Part shown: one piece after another, positions 1-11,500 of the stretch
Numbering within the stretch: the first letter of the stretch is position 1
Layout of the letters: each line of letters opens with the position of its first letter
Origin: Hoplostethus atlanticus
Lineage: Eukaryota; Chordata; Actinopteri; Trachichthyiformes; Trachichthyidae
NCBI GenBank assembly: GCA_034670405.1
Contig: JAXDDX010000174.1
Location: 558,001-622,000 of the forward strand
Length of the DNA: 64,000 nt
Reading direction: 5' to 3'
Made by a program: the position numbers and the translations under genes
Notes under the pieces: model-generated
The model's database searches: none
What the model saw: only the letters and a program-made list of their open reading frames with translations
What the model was told of the DNA's origin: nothing

Positions 1-3000
1 CCACAGCACCTATCAAGAACTTGTTCCACTGAAGAATCAGATATTTCCCCTTTTTTGGGAGATTCAATTTGTACATTTTGGTGTTCCTCTGAGGTATCAG
101 GTGGCACCACATCTTCATTCAAAAGTGAAGTGGATAGAGACTGGTCAGTCTTGGCCATCAAAGTAGCCTCCATGCCAACCAGATTGCATACCGTAGCAGT
201 TTGACTGACCTGAAATGACACACCTCTTCTAAACATGGCTGCAGAAGACGCTTCTGTGCTGCTAACAGACATGAGACCTTTTGTGGAACTTTCTTCCTGA
301 ACTGGGTCAGAATTGTCTCTGTAAAGTTCAGAAAGCAAGCAGTCTTCTTGTGAAGAGCATGCACCAAACTGTTGTAGTATTACAAAGCCCTCATCCTGCA
401 GGGTTTCAAACACAGTGTCCGTGAGGCCTGAGCTGATGCGCTCCATTTTTAATAATGACATCCTACTACTAAGATGCCTGTATAGAGTTTGAGATGCTTC
501 TTCTTTCATACTCAAGGAAGTGGTAGAGTTAGAACCAGACTGGAGTTCAGTAACAGCACCAATGACCGGAGTGCTACTTCGCATCAGTGAACTTTCCATG
601 TCTCCAATGATGTCGCAAACAGCATTTATAGCCATCTCACTAACACTGGGTGACACCACCATGTCTGGAGACACTTGTTTAATTTTTTCTATCACTTCAG
701 ATTTGGCTTTTTCTAGAACATTCATTATGAGTTCTTTGACAACAGCCTCCATTTGGTCCAGTGAAACCTTGACTGCATCCTCTGACAGGGCAACATCATT
801 GTCTGTACCACTCTGAGATACAGATCTCTGTGCGCAGTACTGAGAGGACCGGTCATCACAACTGGGTGTGAGCTGGCTGAGTTTGGCTGACACACACTTC
901 AGCATCTCCTCAGTCATGTCTTTCTCTGACCAGTCACATTTCTGAGGGTTCACTGTCTTAAATTCAGGCAGCGAGAGGCTGCGTATAACGTTCTTCCTCA
1001 GAGATTCTCCCATCTGGTCTTTGAAGGGATCAGCGCCAATGTGGTCCAAAACTCCATTCACAACAGTGGAAAACAGATCGGAGAAAGAGTGGCTCTTAGT
1101 GGCATTGTAGACTTTTGTCCCTCGAGATCTTCTCTCCGAGTCGAAAATACAAGTCACTGTAATCTGTCTTTGATCATCAACAGAACCTCCATCAGAATCA
1201 GGTTGTGGCATTCTTTGGCTCACTTTTGGGGGTGAGATATCATTTACCTCCAGCTTTGCTGTGGGAACCTCAGAGATCGAGGCTATGTTCCCGGTGTTTT
1301 CATTCTGTAAGTGAAGAGTCAACAGGCTTCCATCAGAGGCAGAAAGCTCACTGAAGATCGAATGCATGGTCTCATTTTCTATAGTCTGTCCTTCGTTGTC
1401 ATTGGGTGACAATCCAACCAATCCACAGCACCTATCAAGAACTTGTTCCACTGAAGAATCAGATATTTCCCCTTTTTTGGGAGATTCAATTTGTGCATCT
1501 CGGTGTTCCTCTGAGTTGTCAGGTGGCACCACATCCTCATTCAAAAGTGAAGTGGATAGAGACTGGTCAGTCTTGGCCATCAAAGTGTCCTCCATGCCAA
1601 CCAGATTGCATACAGTAGCAATTTGACTGACCTGAAATGGCATGCCTCTTCTAAACATGGCTGCAGAAGAAGCTTCTGTGCTGCTAACAGACGAAAGACC
1701 TTTTGTGGAACTTTCTTCCTGAACAACTGGATCAGAATTGTCTCTGTAAAGTTCAGAAAGCAAGCAGTCTTCTTGTGAAGAGCATGCACCAAACTGTTGT
1801 AGTATTACAAAGCCCTCATCCTGCAGGGTTTCAAACACAGTGTCCGTGAGGCCTGAGCTGATGCGCTCCATTTTTAATAATGACATCCTACTACTAAGAT
1901 GCCTGTATAGAGTTTGAGATGCTTCTTCTTTCATACTCAAGGAAGTGGTAGAGTTAGAACCAGACTGGAGTTCAGTAACAGCACCAATGACCGGAGTGCT
2001 ACTTCGCATCAGTGAACTTTCCATGTCTCCAATGATGTCGCAAACAGCATTTATAGCCATCTCACTAACACTGGGTGACACCACCATGTCTGGAGACACT
2101 TGTTTAATTTTTTCTATCACTTCAGATTTGGCTTTTTCTAGAACATTCATTATGAGTTCTTTGACAACAGCCTCCATTTGGTCCAGTGAAACCTTGACTG
2201 CATCCTCTGACAGGGCAACATCATTGTCTGTACCACTCTGAGATACAGATCTCTGTGCGCAGTACTGAGAGGACCGGTCATCACAACTGGGTGTGAGCTG
2301 GCTGAGTTTGGCTGACACACACTTCAGCATCTCCTCAGTCATGTCTTTCTCTGACCAGTCACATTTCTGAGGGTTCACTGTCTTAAATTCAGGCAGCGAG
2401 AGGCTGCGTATAACGTTCTTCCTCAGAGATTCTCCCATCTGGTCTTTGAAGGGATCAGCGCCAATGTGGTCCAAAACTCCATTCACAACAGTGGAAAACA
2501 GATCGGAGAAAGAGTGGCTCTTAGTGGCATTGTAGACTTTTGTCCCTCGAGATCTTCTCTCCGAGTCGAAAATACAAGTCACTGTAATCTGTCTTTGATC
2601 ATCAACAGAACCTCCATCAGAATCAGGTTGTGGCATTCTTTGGCTCACTTTTGGTGGTGAGGTATCATTTACCTGCAGCTTTGCTGTGGGAACCTCAGAG
2701 ATGGAGGCTATGTTCCCGGTGTTTTCATTCTGTAAGTGAAGAGTCAACAGGCTTCCATCAGAGGCAGAAAGCTCACTGAAGATCGAGTGCATGGTCTCAT
2801 TTTCTATAGTTTGTCCTTCATTGTCATTGGGTGACAATCCAACTAATCCACAGCACCTATCAAGAGCTTGTTCCACTGAAGAATCAGATATTTCCCCTTT
2901 TTTGGGAGATCCAATTTGTACATCTCGGTGTTCCTCTGAGTTCTCAGGTGGTACCACATCCTCATTCAAAAGTGAAGTGGATGGAGACTGGTCAGTCTTG

Positions 3001-3183
3001 GCCATCAAACTTGCATCCATGATGCCAAGCAGATTATATACAGTAGCGGTTTGACTGACCTGAGGTGACACACCTCTTCTAAACATGGCTGCAGAAGACG
3101 CTTCTGTGCTGCTAACAGACGAGAGACCTTTTGTGGAACTTTCTTCCTGAACAACTGGATCAGAATTGTCTCTGTAAAGTTCA
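1..3183 (-). repeat. In-frame tandem repeat inside the fsip2 giant exon (1425-bp unit, 475 codons)
   Basis: Three copies are visible: partial at 1-1422, complete at 1423-2847 and partial at 2848-3183, where similarity ends abruptly. The first differs by a 3-bp in-frame deletion near 290. The unit is an exact multiple of three, so the frame stays open. Copies 1 and 2 look identical from about 306 to 1226, while the flanking parts carry scattered substitutions. The repeat may continue left of the window. Confidence 0.95.
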
Positions 3184-6100
3184 GAAATGGGTGCAGAAGA
3201 TGCTTCTGGTTCATTTGCTACCAAGTTGTTTTCTGAAGCACCTGACGTGCTCAATACATCGCTAGTCAAAGTTTTGGAGAGAGATATTTCTGATGGCTGA
3301 GAGGAAAATGTGTCCAGATTCGGGTCAGGCAGTCCCGCTGCTTTCTGTGACTGCATCAGGAGTGTTTTTAGTCCAGGGCCATCAACTCCATCTCGACCTA
3401 AAATATCTTCTATGTCCTTGTGTATCTCTTGCCAGCACGGGAAGTTGTTGTACGTAGTGCTGATGAGATCACTTGCAATAATATCTAATTTTGAACAAGC
3501 TTCCTGAATCTGTGTGTGCGCGATTTCATCTGATTCACACATCGCAATGCCCCTCTTAACGTCACTGTCAAAGGTAGGGTCTCCGGGGTTTCCTTGACAC
3601 AGACAGTCCCTCACGTCTTCTTCTGAAACACTGCTGCTCCTCATCTCAAGCAGCGCTCGACTGCCCCCCTGGAGAAGCACCTTTGATAGGCAGGCTTGTT
3701 CTTCATGTTCAAAGAGTTGCTCCTTGTTTGTCTCCATAACACTGTCCTCTTGATAATTGTGGTTTTCTATGCTATGCTGCAAAAATGGAAAATAATATGA
3801 CACGTGTGCATTTACAAAACACTAAATATCTCTGCAATTGCTATAAATTACAAAGCTTCCACAGTTTGCAATACAGCTATTCATACATGTTTTTTTACAT
3901 CAATTTGATAGGTTAATAATAGAGTTGTTTTTATTGTGCAACAGAAACTTCATCTGTTTGCTTTCTTGTTTGTACTTATATGGCACATAGTTAACTAAAG
4001 TGAATCTACCTGCTGTGTCTGGATATCTTCCTCCGTATTCATTCTGTTGTTGCTGGTCGTTTTGGGAATCTGAGGCAGAGGTTTCAGTCTTCTGGGGTAC
4101 AAACAGCCCGCCAAGGATGGTTCTGCTGCATACACCAAAATTAGCATTTTCACAGACTGTTCCTGCATTAACAAACCTACAGTAACCTAGCATGAAGTGA
4201 AATCACCTTACCTTCCAGTGAAATAAGTCTTTCGAAAGGCAGTGAAGCTGCTCGTTGACAGACACAGTATTTTGATTGAAACAGAAACCACAAAGTAGGG
4301 GTGATTGACATGTGACCTTAGGCCAATTATTTTACATGTTATTTAATGCATCCAAAACATTACGTTGATAGGAGGGACAGCTCAGAAACAGAGTTTTCAT
4401 CATTCAATCCAAATGTAGCTTTGGTTTCTTACAGTGGTTCAGCCTCTCATACTGCTGCTTTTTCAACATCTCCTCCATCTTCTTCTGCTTCATGATGATC
4501 TTTTTCAGTGATGAAGACCACAAGAAAGAAAAGGAGAGGTTTCAAAGATATTGAAGGGGTATTTTTGTATGTTTTTTGTTTTTTAACAGGGGCTTTACGA
4601 CTTATCATATTAAAAAAAGGAACATCCACACACTATTTTTCAATTTCTACACAGAACTTTTGCCATTTGGAAGAAAAATTGAAGAACATAAAATAATCCT
4701 CTCTTGACTAAAAAAAAATATATATTCTCAGGCTTGGTAACTGCTGGTCATATTTCACCTTGTTATCATGCCCTTGTCTGGCTTCCTTCAGGTATCTGGC
4801 CTTGTTAACATCTGCCTTTAATTCCTTTTCAATCATCATCAGTTGGGATCGGGCCTTTGAAATCCAATTTGCCTTATACTATGGGCAAATCAGTACAGTG
4901 GTTATACATGGCCTATAACATTGACTGTGTGTGTGTGTGTGTTAACAGCTACATTATTAATTATTATGAATACAGTGTATACAGTGTACACTCTCCACTC
5001 CTACCAGTTGCTTATATAGACTGCTCTCTCTCTCTGTGCAACCTCCAGCTTGCAGTGCTTCTTTGACTCTGATGCCCCTAAGATAACACAATATAAATCG
5101 ATTTCTAATAGATTTCATACACATCACTACTGTTACGGATCCTATTACGGCCTTGAACATTTATCACTATACTCAACAGATGCTCTTTCCCAAATACTAT
5201 ACCTGTTATTTAAAAAAAAAACACCTATGACCACTGCTAATATTACAAAGACTCCATGATGAGTTTTACTTTCATCCCAGGAATCATTTTGCCAATGGTG
5301 GATTTTTTTTTTAATAAAAATCTTGAAATATCACAAAGGTAATGATAATAGTGACTGGGTCTAGTTACCAGGGGGCGCTGGTCACCTGCAGGGGTTTTTG
5401 GTTATGAGTACCAATCTTCAATAAGTACTCTCTGAATTCAGTAAGCGTGGCACTTTGTGGAATATGGCCTTCCTCTTGCAGCTTCAAAAATATCTGCATC
5501 TTTTCCCTCTGAAATGAAGCAAAGAATTTTAACAAACATCTAGCAGATAAATGGCATGTTTTCTCTGCATTGTTTGGTGTTATTTTCTGAAGATATATAT
5601 TAACAATGGATAACGTACCATCTTTTTGGTGAAGGTCTTGTCAAGGTCGCCTTTAATTGTGTCCAGGTATTGTTTGTAGGCATTGTATTCCTTCACAGAG
5701 CACAGAACCTTGTGGGGAAATAACAATCAGAGGGCATTTTCACATGAATGTTGTTTTTTTCACTATCGACTTAAGAGTAGGTCCCCTGTCCCCACTTACT
5801 CTGTCATCTTCGGTGGTGAAGTTCTCCCTCTTCAGCTTTTCATGCATACTGCTCTGATGGTAGTACGTACTGAGGCAGGGATCATGCAAGCTGTTGTAGC
5901 TCAGACTCATAATGTGACAGTTTGGGTCATTGAGGTTGAAATCCGTTGAAGCCAGATACAGCTGGGATAATTCAGAATGGTTACAGGCAATGAGTACTCA
6001 GCCACGACTCCAAGCTGGCCTGATAATTCAATTATTGTTAGAAAAATTGTGCATTATAACTTTTGTTTCACATTTTTCTGCATTCAGATTTCAACTTTTT

Positions 6101-6552
6101 TTCCCCCAACCGCTTCTGAAGTGAAGAGGCCTCTAGGGGACGCACTTGTGCACCCCTGTCCGTCCATTACCTTTTGACCCAGACTTGTCCTGGTCAGGAT
6201 GTTTGGGTACTCAGGCTTGATGGGAATTTTCGAGAATCTGGTCAGTGATAATGCGACTGGTGGCAGTTTTTCTTGAGACGGCAGCGTCTGACGAAGACGC
6301 AAAGGTGGAAGATGGGACAGCCGTTTGGGCTCTGCAGCCTTAGAGACCCCCCCCTCCTTCTCCTCCGTCTTCTGAAACAACAGAGCAGCAGAAGTTTAGT
6401 TATTGGAGCGGCCGTGCTTTCTTTCAACTTGCCCTTTCGGTTCTCTGAAAACAACCCAAACAAACGTGATTTAGACAAGAGCAGAAACAAAACTGAGAGG
6501 AAGAGGATATGAGGGAAAGCAGCACCTTTTTACGTGTGGACACACCCTCCAT
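1..6552 (-). CDS. fsip2: fsip2, fibrous sheath-interacting protein 2 (partial, 3' end beyond window)
   Basis: Homologue of the very large sperm-flagellum protein FSIP2, which in mammals binds AKAP4 in the fibrous sheath. Exons read on the minus strand with matching phases: 6552-6526, 6371-6171, 5961-5800, 5708-5619, 5508-5386, 4854-4759, 4499-4433, 4250-4212, 4122-4010 and 3776 to beyond 1. The first nine encode 306 residues; the last is open for 1258 codons to the window edge. Recognition rests on the N-terminal block FNLNDPNCHIMSLSYNSLHDP followed by YNAYKQYLDTIKGDLDKTF, which matches the mammalian N-terminus in order, and on the single-giant-exon architecture. Start ATG at 6552 opens MEGVSTRKK. 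The acceptor of the 39-nt exon is uncertain by 3 nt. The giant exon is low in recognisable domains, Ser/Thr-rich, with amphipathic helical stretches. Teleost sperm lack a mammalian-type fibrous sheath, so the function here is inferred to be general flagellar. Confidence 0.9.
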
Positions 6553-6597
6553 CGCACGATTGCAAAATTATGCGCATTGAATTTTGTTTAGTTTCTC

Positions 6598-6610
6598 GTT
6601 TCTAGGCAAC
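6598..6610 (-). promoter_or_regulatory. RFX X-box-like site in the fsip2 promoter
   Basis: On the minus strand this reads GTTGCCTAGAAAC: a perfect GTTGCC half-site, a 1-nt spacer and an AGAAAC half-site. It lies about 46-58 bp upstream of the fsip2 ATG. RFX factors control ciliary and spermiogenesis genes, which fits the host gene. The site was found by eye only. Confidence 0.5.
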
Positions 6611-7139
6611 AAGGATGAGGAGCAGCTGGTCGCATTCCACTCTACCGACGAGACGCTGATAATCTCTGATAATAGTAATAGTAATGATAATAATAACCGT
6701 CTGATATTTTAATTGATATAAAATGGCTGGTAAAAGAATAATAGATATCCGTGCTTTTTATTTGGATTTGAGAACTATGTTGTGTTCCTTGTACTATTAG
6801 AAATAAGAAAGTAAGCGTTATTCATTTACTCAAAATTATCATTACTTATATGCGTTTATGAATTTTGTAGAATTCATTGGAACCGATGTTGCAGTTGGCT
6901 GTTATTATACTAGTAGTAGTAGTTGTATTAGTATAAGTATTACTAATAAAATGGTGTATGTCGATGAATCTTATTCCACTATTTGCAGTAGAACGAACAC
7001 ACATGGTACTTTGCCCATCAGCCCAGTAGGCAGCGGTGTGGAAACGTGAAATACAATGAAAGGTTTCAGAACTAGAAGAGCTCCATTTTGATTGGTTATT
7101 TTAAATAAAGTAACGCCTGCTTGCGCTGCACACTCTGGT
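6611..7139. other. Intergenic spacer upstream of fsip2
   Basis: AT-rich sequence with short trinucleotide-like runs (TAATAG/GATAAT near 6665-6695, TAG repeats near 6910-6945). I see no gene or conserved coding block. Confidence 0.6.
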
Positions 7140-7200
7140 ACAGTAGGTGGCGATATGCACATTTTACGTTGGTTTAGGATTCGCCATTAAACACAGGAAA
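7140..7200 (+). mobile_element. Fragment of a LINE 3' end (GGTGGCG...CGCCATTAAA family)
   Basis: Contains AGTAGGTGGCGATATGCAC followed about 30 bp later by CGCCATTAAACACAGGAAAG. This is the same arrangement as the element end at 8409-8490 and a common teleost retroelement terminus. It is probably a separate, short 3' fragment of the same family. Confidence 0.5.
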
Positions 7201-7329
7201 GAAGCGAAAGTCACCAGTGCCAGAAAGTGGAGATCATTAGAGATCCCAGAACTCCGAAGACAACAGTTGATTATAGTGTATTGGGTTAGGACACAAAATA
7301 AATCATCCTACAGTATCTGTCACTGAGCC

Positions 7330-8340
7330 ATGTTGGGAGCAGCTGCTCTTCCAGCTATACCACAACCAGTGGTAAATATACAACTTCTGAAGATAACAAG
7401 GGATGATGATAAAGAAAATTATACATTTATAATAAGTAATTATATTAGAAATCCTTTTTATGGGTGTTTGCAAATATATACTGATGGATCCAAATCTAAG
7501 ACAGGAAGAGTGTCAGCTGCTTTTGTTATTTGAATTTGAAATAAAGGATTCAAGAAGATTAGCTGATGATTTGTCTGTTTTCTTGTGAACTGATGGCTGT
7601 GACACGCCTTGCAGTGGGTGGAGGAACCTGAGCGGGTGGTCATCTGCTCTTATTTTTATGCATCTTTAAGCATGGAATAATGAAACTCATCAAGACATCA
7701 TATCTGAAATATTATTGTCACTGTTTAGAATCCAAAGAATGGGTCTGGATGTTGTGTTCATATGAATTCCATTACACAAAATGAACAGGCAGACAAATGT
7801 GCTAAGCAAGCTCTAAATACAGATCATATCCATCTTGATGTAAATATCAGTAAAGCAGAGACTAAGGGATTAATTAAAAGCTATATTAAAAAAATATGAA
7901 GTAAGAGGAGTGGAGTAGAGAAAGCAAAGGTCGACATTTATTCAGAATTAATCCTTTGGTTGAGGTGACAAGATCTGGGAAAGAAGAAAATGTTATTATG
8001 AGACTAAGGATCAGTCACACAGGCTTAAATAATACTCTTCTCCTGATTAATAAACATGATGATGGAAGATGTGCTGAATGTGGTGAAGAAGACCAGGTAG
8101 GAAGACCAGGTTTGCACATTTCTGTTGAGCACTGCCACTTTTTCATTTCACTGCACACCCCGTGTATGTATGTGACGAATAAACCTCTTGAACTTCTTGA
8201 ACTTGAACTTGAAATCATGTCATTCATAATATTAAGATGTAGTCTGTCAGAGGTGGGTGAAGAGCTGAATGCTAACAACATTTTGAAACTATCATCAGGA
8301 CAGAAAAGCACTAGATAGAGTACATAAGATCAAGGATAAA
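7330..8340 (+). pseudogene. Decayed non-LTR retrotransposon, RNase H and C-terminal part
   Basis: Frame-broken but readable remnants occur in order. An RNase H N-terminal motif IYTDGSKSKTGRVSAAFVI lies near 7474-7530. An RNase H C-terminal motif NEQADKCAKQAL, frameshifted, lies near 7783-7815. The post-RNase H segment MRLRISHTGLNNTLL with RCAECGEEDQ lies near 7998-8096. Stops and frameshifts between blocks show it is dead. The LINE is interrupted by a short interspersed tail at about 8108-8212, and its 3' end appears to continue to 8490. Confidence 0.75.
8108..8212 (+). mobile_element. Short nested retroelement tail inside the LINE
   Basis: A segment starting GTTTGCACATTTCTG and ending in AATAAACCTCTTGAAC with repeats of CTTGAA, a typical teleost retroelement 3' tail. 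The surrounding LINE reading resumes after it. A duplicated GAAGACCAG lies just upstream and may be a target-site remnant. Confidence 0.5.
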
Positions 8341-8399
8341 TAGAATTTGAGGGGTGTTTTTGTTTTGTTTTTTGAGATGACGTTAAATCCCTAGTTCCC

Positions 8400-8490
8400 A
8401 CTCCAGATCAGTGGGTGGCGGTAATGCACATAGACATAATGCACCCAACCGCCGTAAAGCAAAACTGAAGAAGAGGAAGAAGAAGAAGCG
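8400..8490 (+). mobile_element. LINE 3' terminus with GAA-rich tail
   Basis: GTGGGTGGCGGTAATGCAC, then CAACCGCCGTAAAGC, then a GAAGAGGAAGAAGAAGAAG tail. This matches the general pattern of a widespread teleost retroelement end. It stops about 25 bp before the sarnp ATG, so it probably supplies part of the sarnp 5' UTR or core promoter. Confidence 0.6.
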
Positions 8491-8495
8491 GAAGT
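8488..8495 (+). promoter_or_regulatory. ETS-type core promoter motif (GCGGAAGT)
   Basis: An ETS/GABP-like GCGGAAGT lies 20 bp upstream of the sarnp ATG, at the junction between the LINE GAA tail and the gene. Such sites are common in TATA-less housekeeping promoters. Confidence 0.4.
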
Positions 8496-8515
8496 TGTTC
8501 CAACAGCAACGAAAG

Positions 8516-11500
8516 ATGGCTGAAGTAATAGAGCTCCAAAAGCTGAAGGTTAGTAATGTTATAAATATCTATTTTATTACCAGAATTAGGGCGGGTTACG
8601 AGTGGAGAGAAGGTTGTAGTCATTGTTAGTTGCTGGATTAGATACCGGGCTTACGGTGGAACGGAATAGTGAAGCGAACAAAATGTGTTTGCCGGGTGGG
8701 AAGGGTAACGTTAACTTGTCAGGCCGGCGTGTGTTCACGTTGTTCATTCAGCTAACGTAACGTTGGTCAACCTGGCTAACGATATAGCTAGCTAACTGAA
8801 ATAGTTACGTTACGTTAATGGATAGCTATTGCTTCCTTAAGTTTATAGTCAATGTTTTATAAAACCTGTGAACTTAGCTTCTTTGAGTAGACGCAGATGA
8901 CGCTTCCCGCTATTCCTTTCATTATCTAGCCTGAGTATCATCCTGTTTGCGGGCTCCGCGGCGTTCCTAGCTCCACTACCCAAACGAGCTGCAGGCTATT
9001 CATTAATCATTAGTTGGTCTTATCACGTCGTCAGACAGGGAACCTAGCCTGACACATATTGTTATTGATATTCATACGAGTGAATGTTGGTTAAAAGGTA
9101 CGACACCACGTCTTCGTCAGGATTTTAACAATCTCTCTTCCGGTTTTTAGCTTGCTGAGCTGAGGCAGGAATGCGAGGCAAGGGGTCTGGACACCAAGGG
9201 GAACAAAGGGGAGCTCATTGCCCGGCTGCAAGCTTATCTGGAGGAGCACGGTGAGGCTAAATACCGTACAAATTAGAAGAAATGACTGGGACCCCATTAC
9301 ACCTGGCATGTGTGAGCGGGTTGTAATCTGATAGCACAAAAATGAAAGACAATCCAGTTGTAAATTCAGGGGCCATTCTGTCGTGTTGTTTTTCCAGTCT
9401 TTTTTTGCATTCCTTATTTTGATGAAACCACTGACGTCTGTATCTGTCTCTCCCTCTCTCTATGCACTGTGCACATGTGGGAACTTGTTAATTCCATAAT
9501 CCAAATAACAGAGGAAGACTTGGATGTGAACGTAGATGACGTTTTGGCAGAAGATGCAGAGGTAAAGCCCTGAAATTAATGATATGAAATGTTTCACTAT
9601 GTGTGCCCCATGGCTCTTGAAACCCTCATTTGACTATTTTGTGGAATAGTAGTTAACGTTTCTGCTTTTGACTACAGGACTTTGCTAAAGATGAGAGTGC
9701 CACCAAGGTGAAAATTGACAAGGATCCTGAATCTGCTGTGTGTGAGCTGTGAGTTCTACCCAAACCTCTCACTTTTTAAACTTCATTTTAAAAATACTTA
9801 ATTTTTTTCTTTGGTGCTGTACTCCTTTTACATATTCATAGATAATTAATCTTCTCTTAATTAGTTACATCACTAAAAAGTATATCCAATCTTAGGTTAT
9901 GTCATTTCCTTCTATGGTGTTTTTTTTCAGACCTGATGAAAAGAAATTGGTGAAAATAAATCCTCCAGCATCTTCCAGTGAAGTACGTATGAAATATTTG
10001 CATGCACAAATATTAGCTCTCAATGATTAAGCAAGCATAATGACCAGTCCAATCTTTGAATGAATGTACACTCATTTTCCCACAAAGACACTTATAACTA
10101 TTGATTGGAACTTAGTCACACTGGTAAGATCAACCTCATGTGTACTGCAAAGGTTTGCACAGATGTGATTGATTTTTTTGTTTTGTTTCATGTTTCTTCA
10201 TGTCCAATAGATATTCCCGTTTACTTGCTTTTCAAAGCATTATCCAGTCCATTGTCCAGTTAGACAGGCAGACAATCTGCATGCCATAGGACCATGGTAC
10301 AATAACACGACCCCTTGTTCATTATTTATCTTGCCTATTAAGTGATGACGCTTCAGTCTGTATACAGTTTCATTGTAGAATCATCAAGTCTGACACATCA
10401 TAAAAGAACAGTAAAATACAATAACCTATAATCTTTACTGGTTTGTATACTTAGGGATCCAGCAGTTGAGCATGTTGTTTCTATAGTTGGTACATCATAA
10501 CATACAGAAATTAACCTTATGTTTTATTCTTACAAACAACACTGGAATATTTTTACTTGAATTAGTAGTAGAATTAGTGAATTAGTTTGTTGTTTTTCTG
10601 TACAGCACTTGACTTCACAAACGGCAAACAGTACATGCAGCGGTACACATGTCTCTCCACCTGCAATTGCAGCAAAGCAAAGTATGTCTGTGCACATACT
10701 GATGTTAAACTTTACCTCCTGTCATCAGAGACTACAGAAAAGAGCTGAGCGTTTCAACATGCCTGCATCAGCTGAAAGCAAAAAGGCCATACGGGCTGCA
10801 AGGTCAGACTCTTACCATTATGTTGATGCACAATCCCTTCCTGAGTTCTGATTAAGCAAATCTAAATGTACATATCCATGTTGAAATGAATATGCTCCTC
10901 TGCAGGTTTGGCACTGAAGATTCAAGTCCCTCTCCAGGTCTGTAAATCAATCCTCTCTTCATTAAACTTTCTGTCCTTGTGTTCTGAGCTAATTTGGAAT
11001 CGGTGTGCCAATGCTAGTCGCCATTTGCCGTTGACTAAGAAGTAGACTAACTGGGGTCGCAATGAATAAATAACACATTTTGAATGTTATAATATTAGAA
11101 TAATAGAATGTCTTTCAACAACCCCCAGAGAACAGGTGTTGTATTCAGTACATGTAGGTGGAGAAAGCAATAGTAATAGAGATGCATAGCATAGTAAGCC
11201 CATTTTTCCAGTTGCGTCGCGCCCCTTACTCAAAACCCGACATGTCTTGTGCTGCATTGCATTCCGGTCTATTGAGGCTACTGTCACTGGAGTATCTCTT
11301 CCTCTTCTATGATGGATTTCTCCCTGTATGATGGTGAACGTCAGTGCAAAATTGTGAGTCTAGAAAGAAGCCCTTGCTTTTTGATTCTGAGGAACCTGAC
11401 GTTTACCATTGATTTTTTTCTGCTATTAAACTCCATTGTAGCTGCACTGAAAATATCTTGACGTGACGTCATCTTCATTTGGCCACTTATCCATGGGAAT

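Noticed and set aside
10682-10728. Possible 47-nt intron in sarnp (GTATGT...ATCAG)
   Set aside because: Too short for a vertebrate intron and its removal would shift the frame into an early stop.
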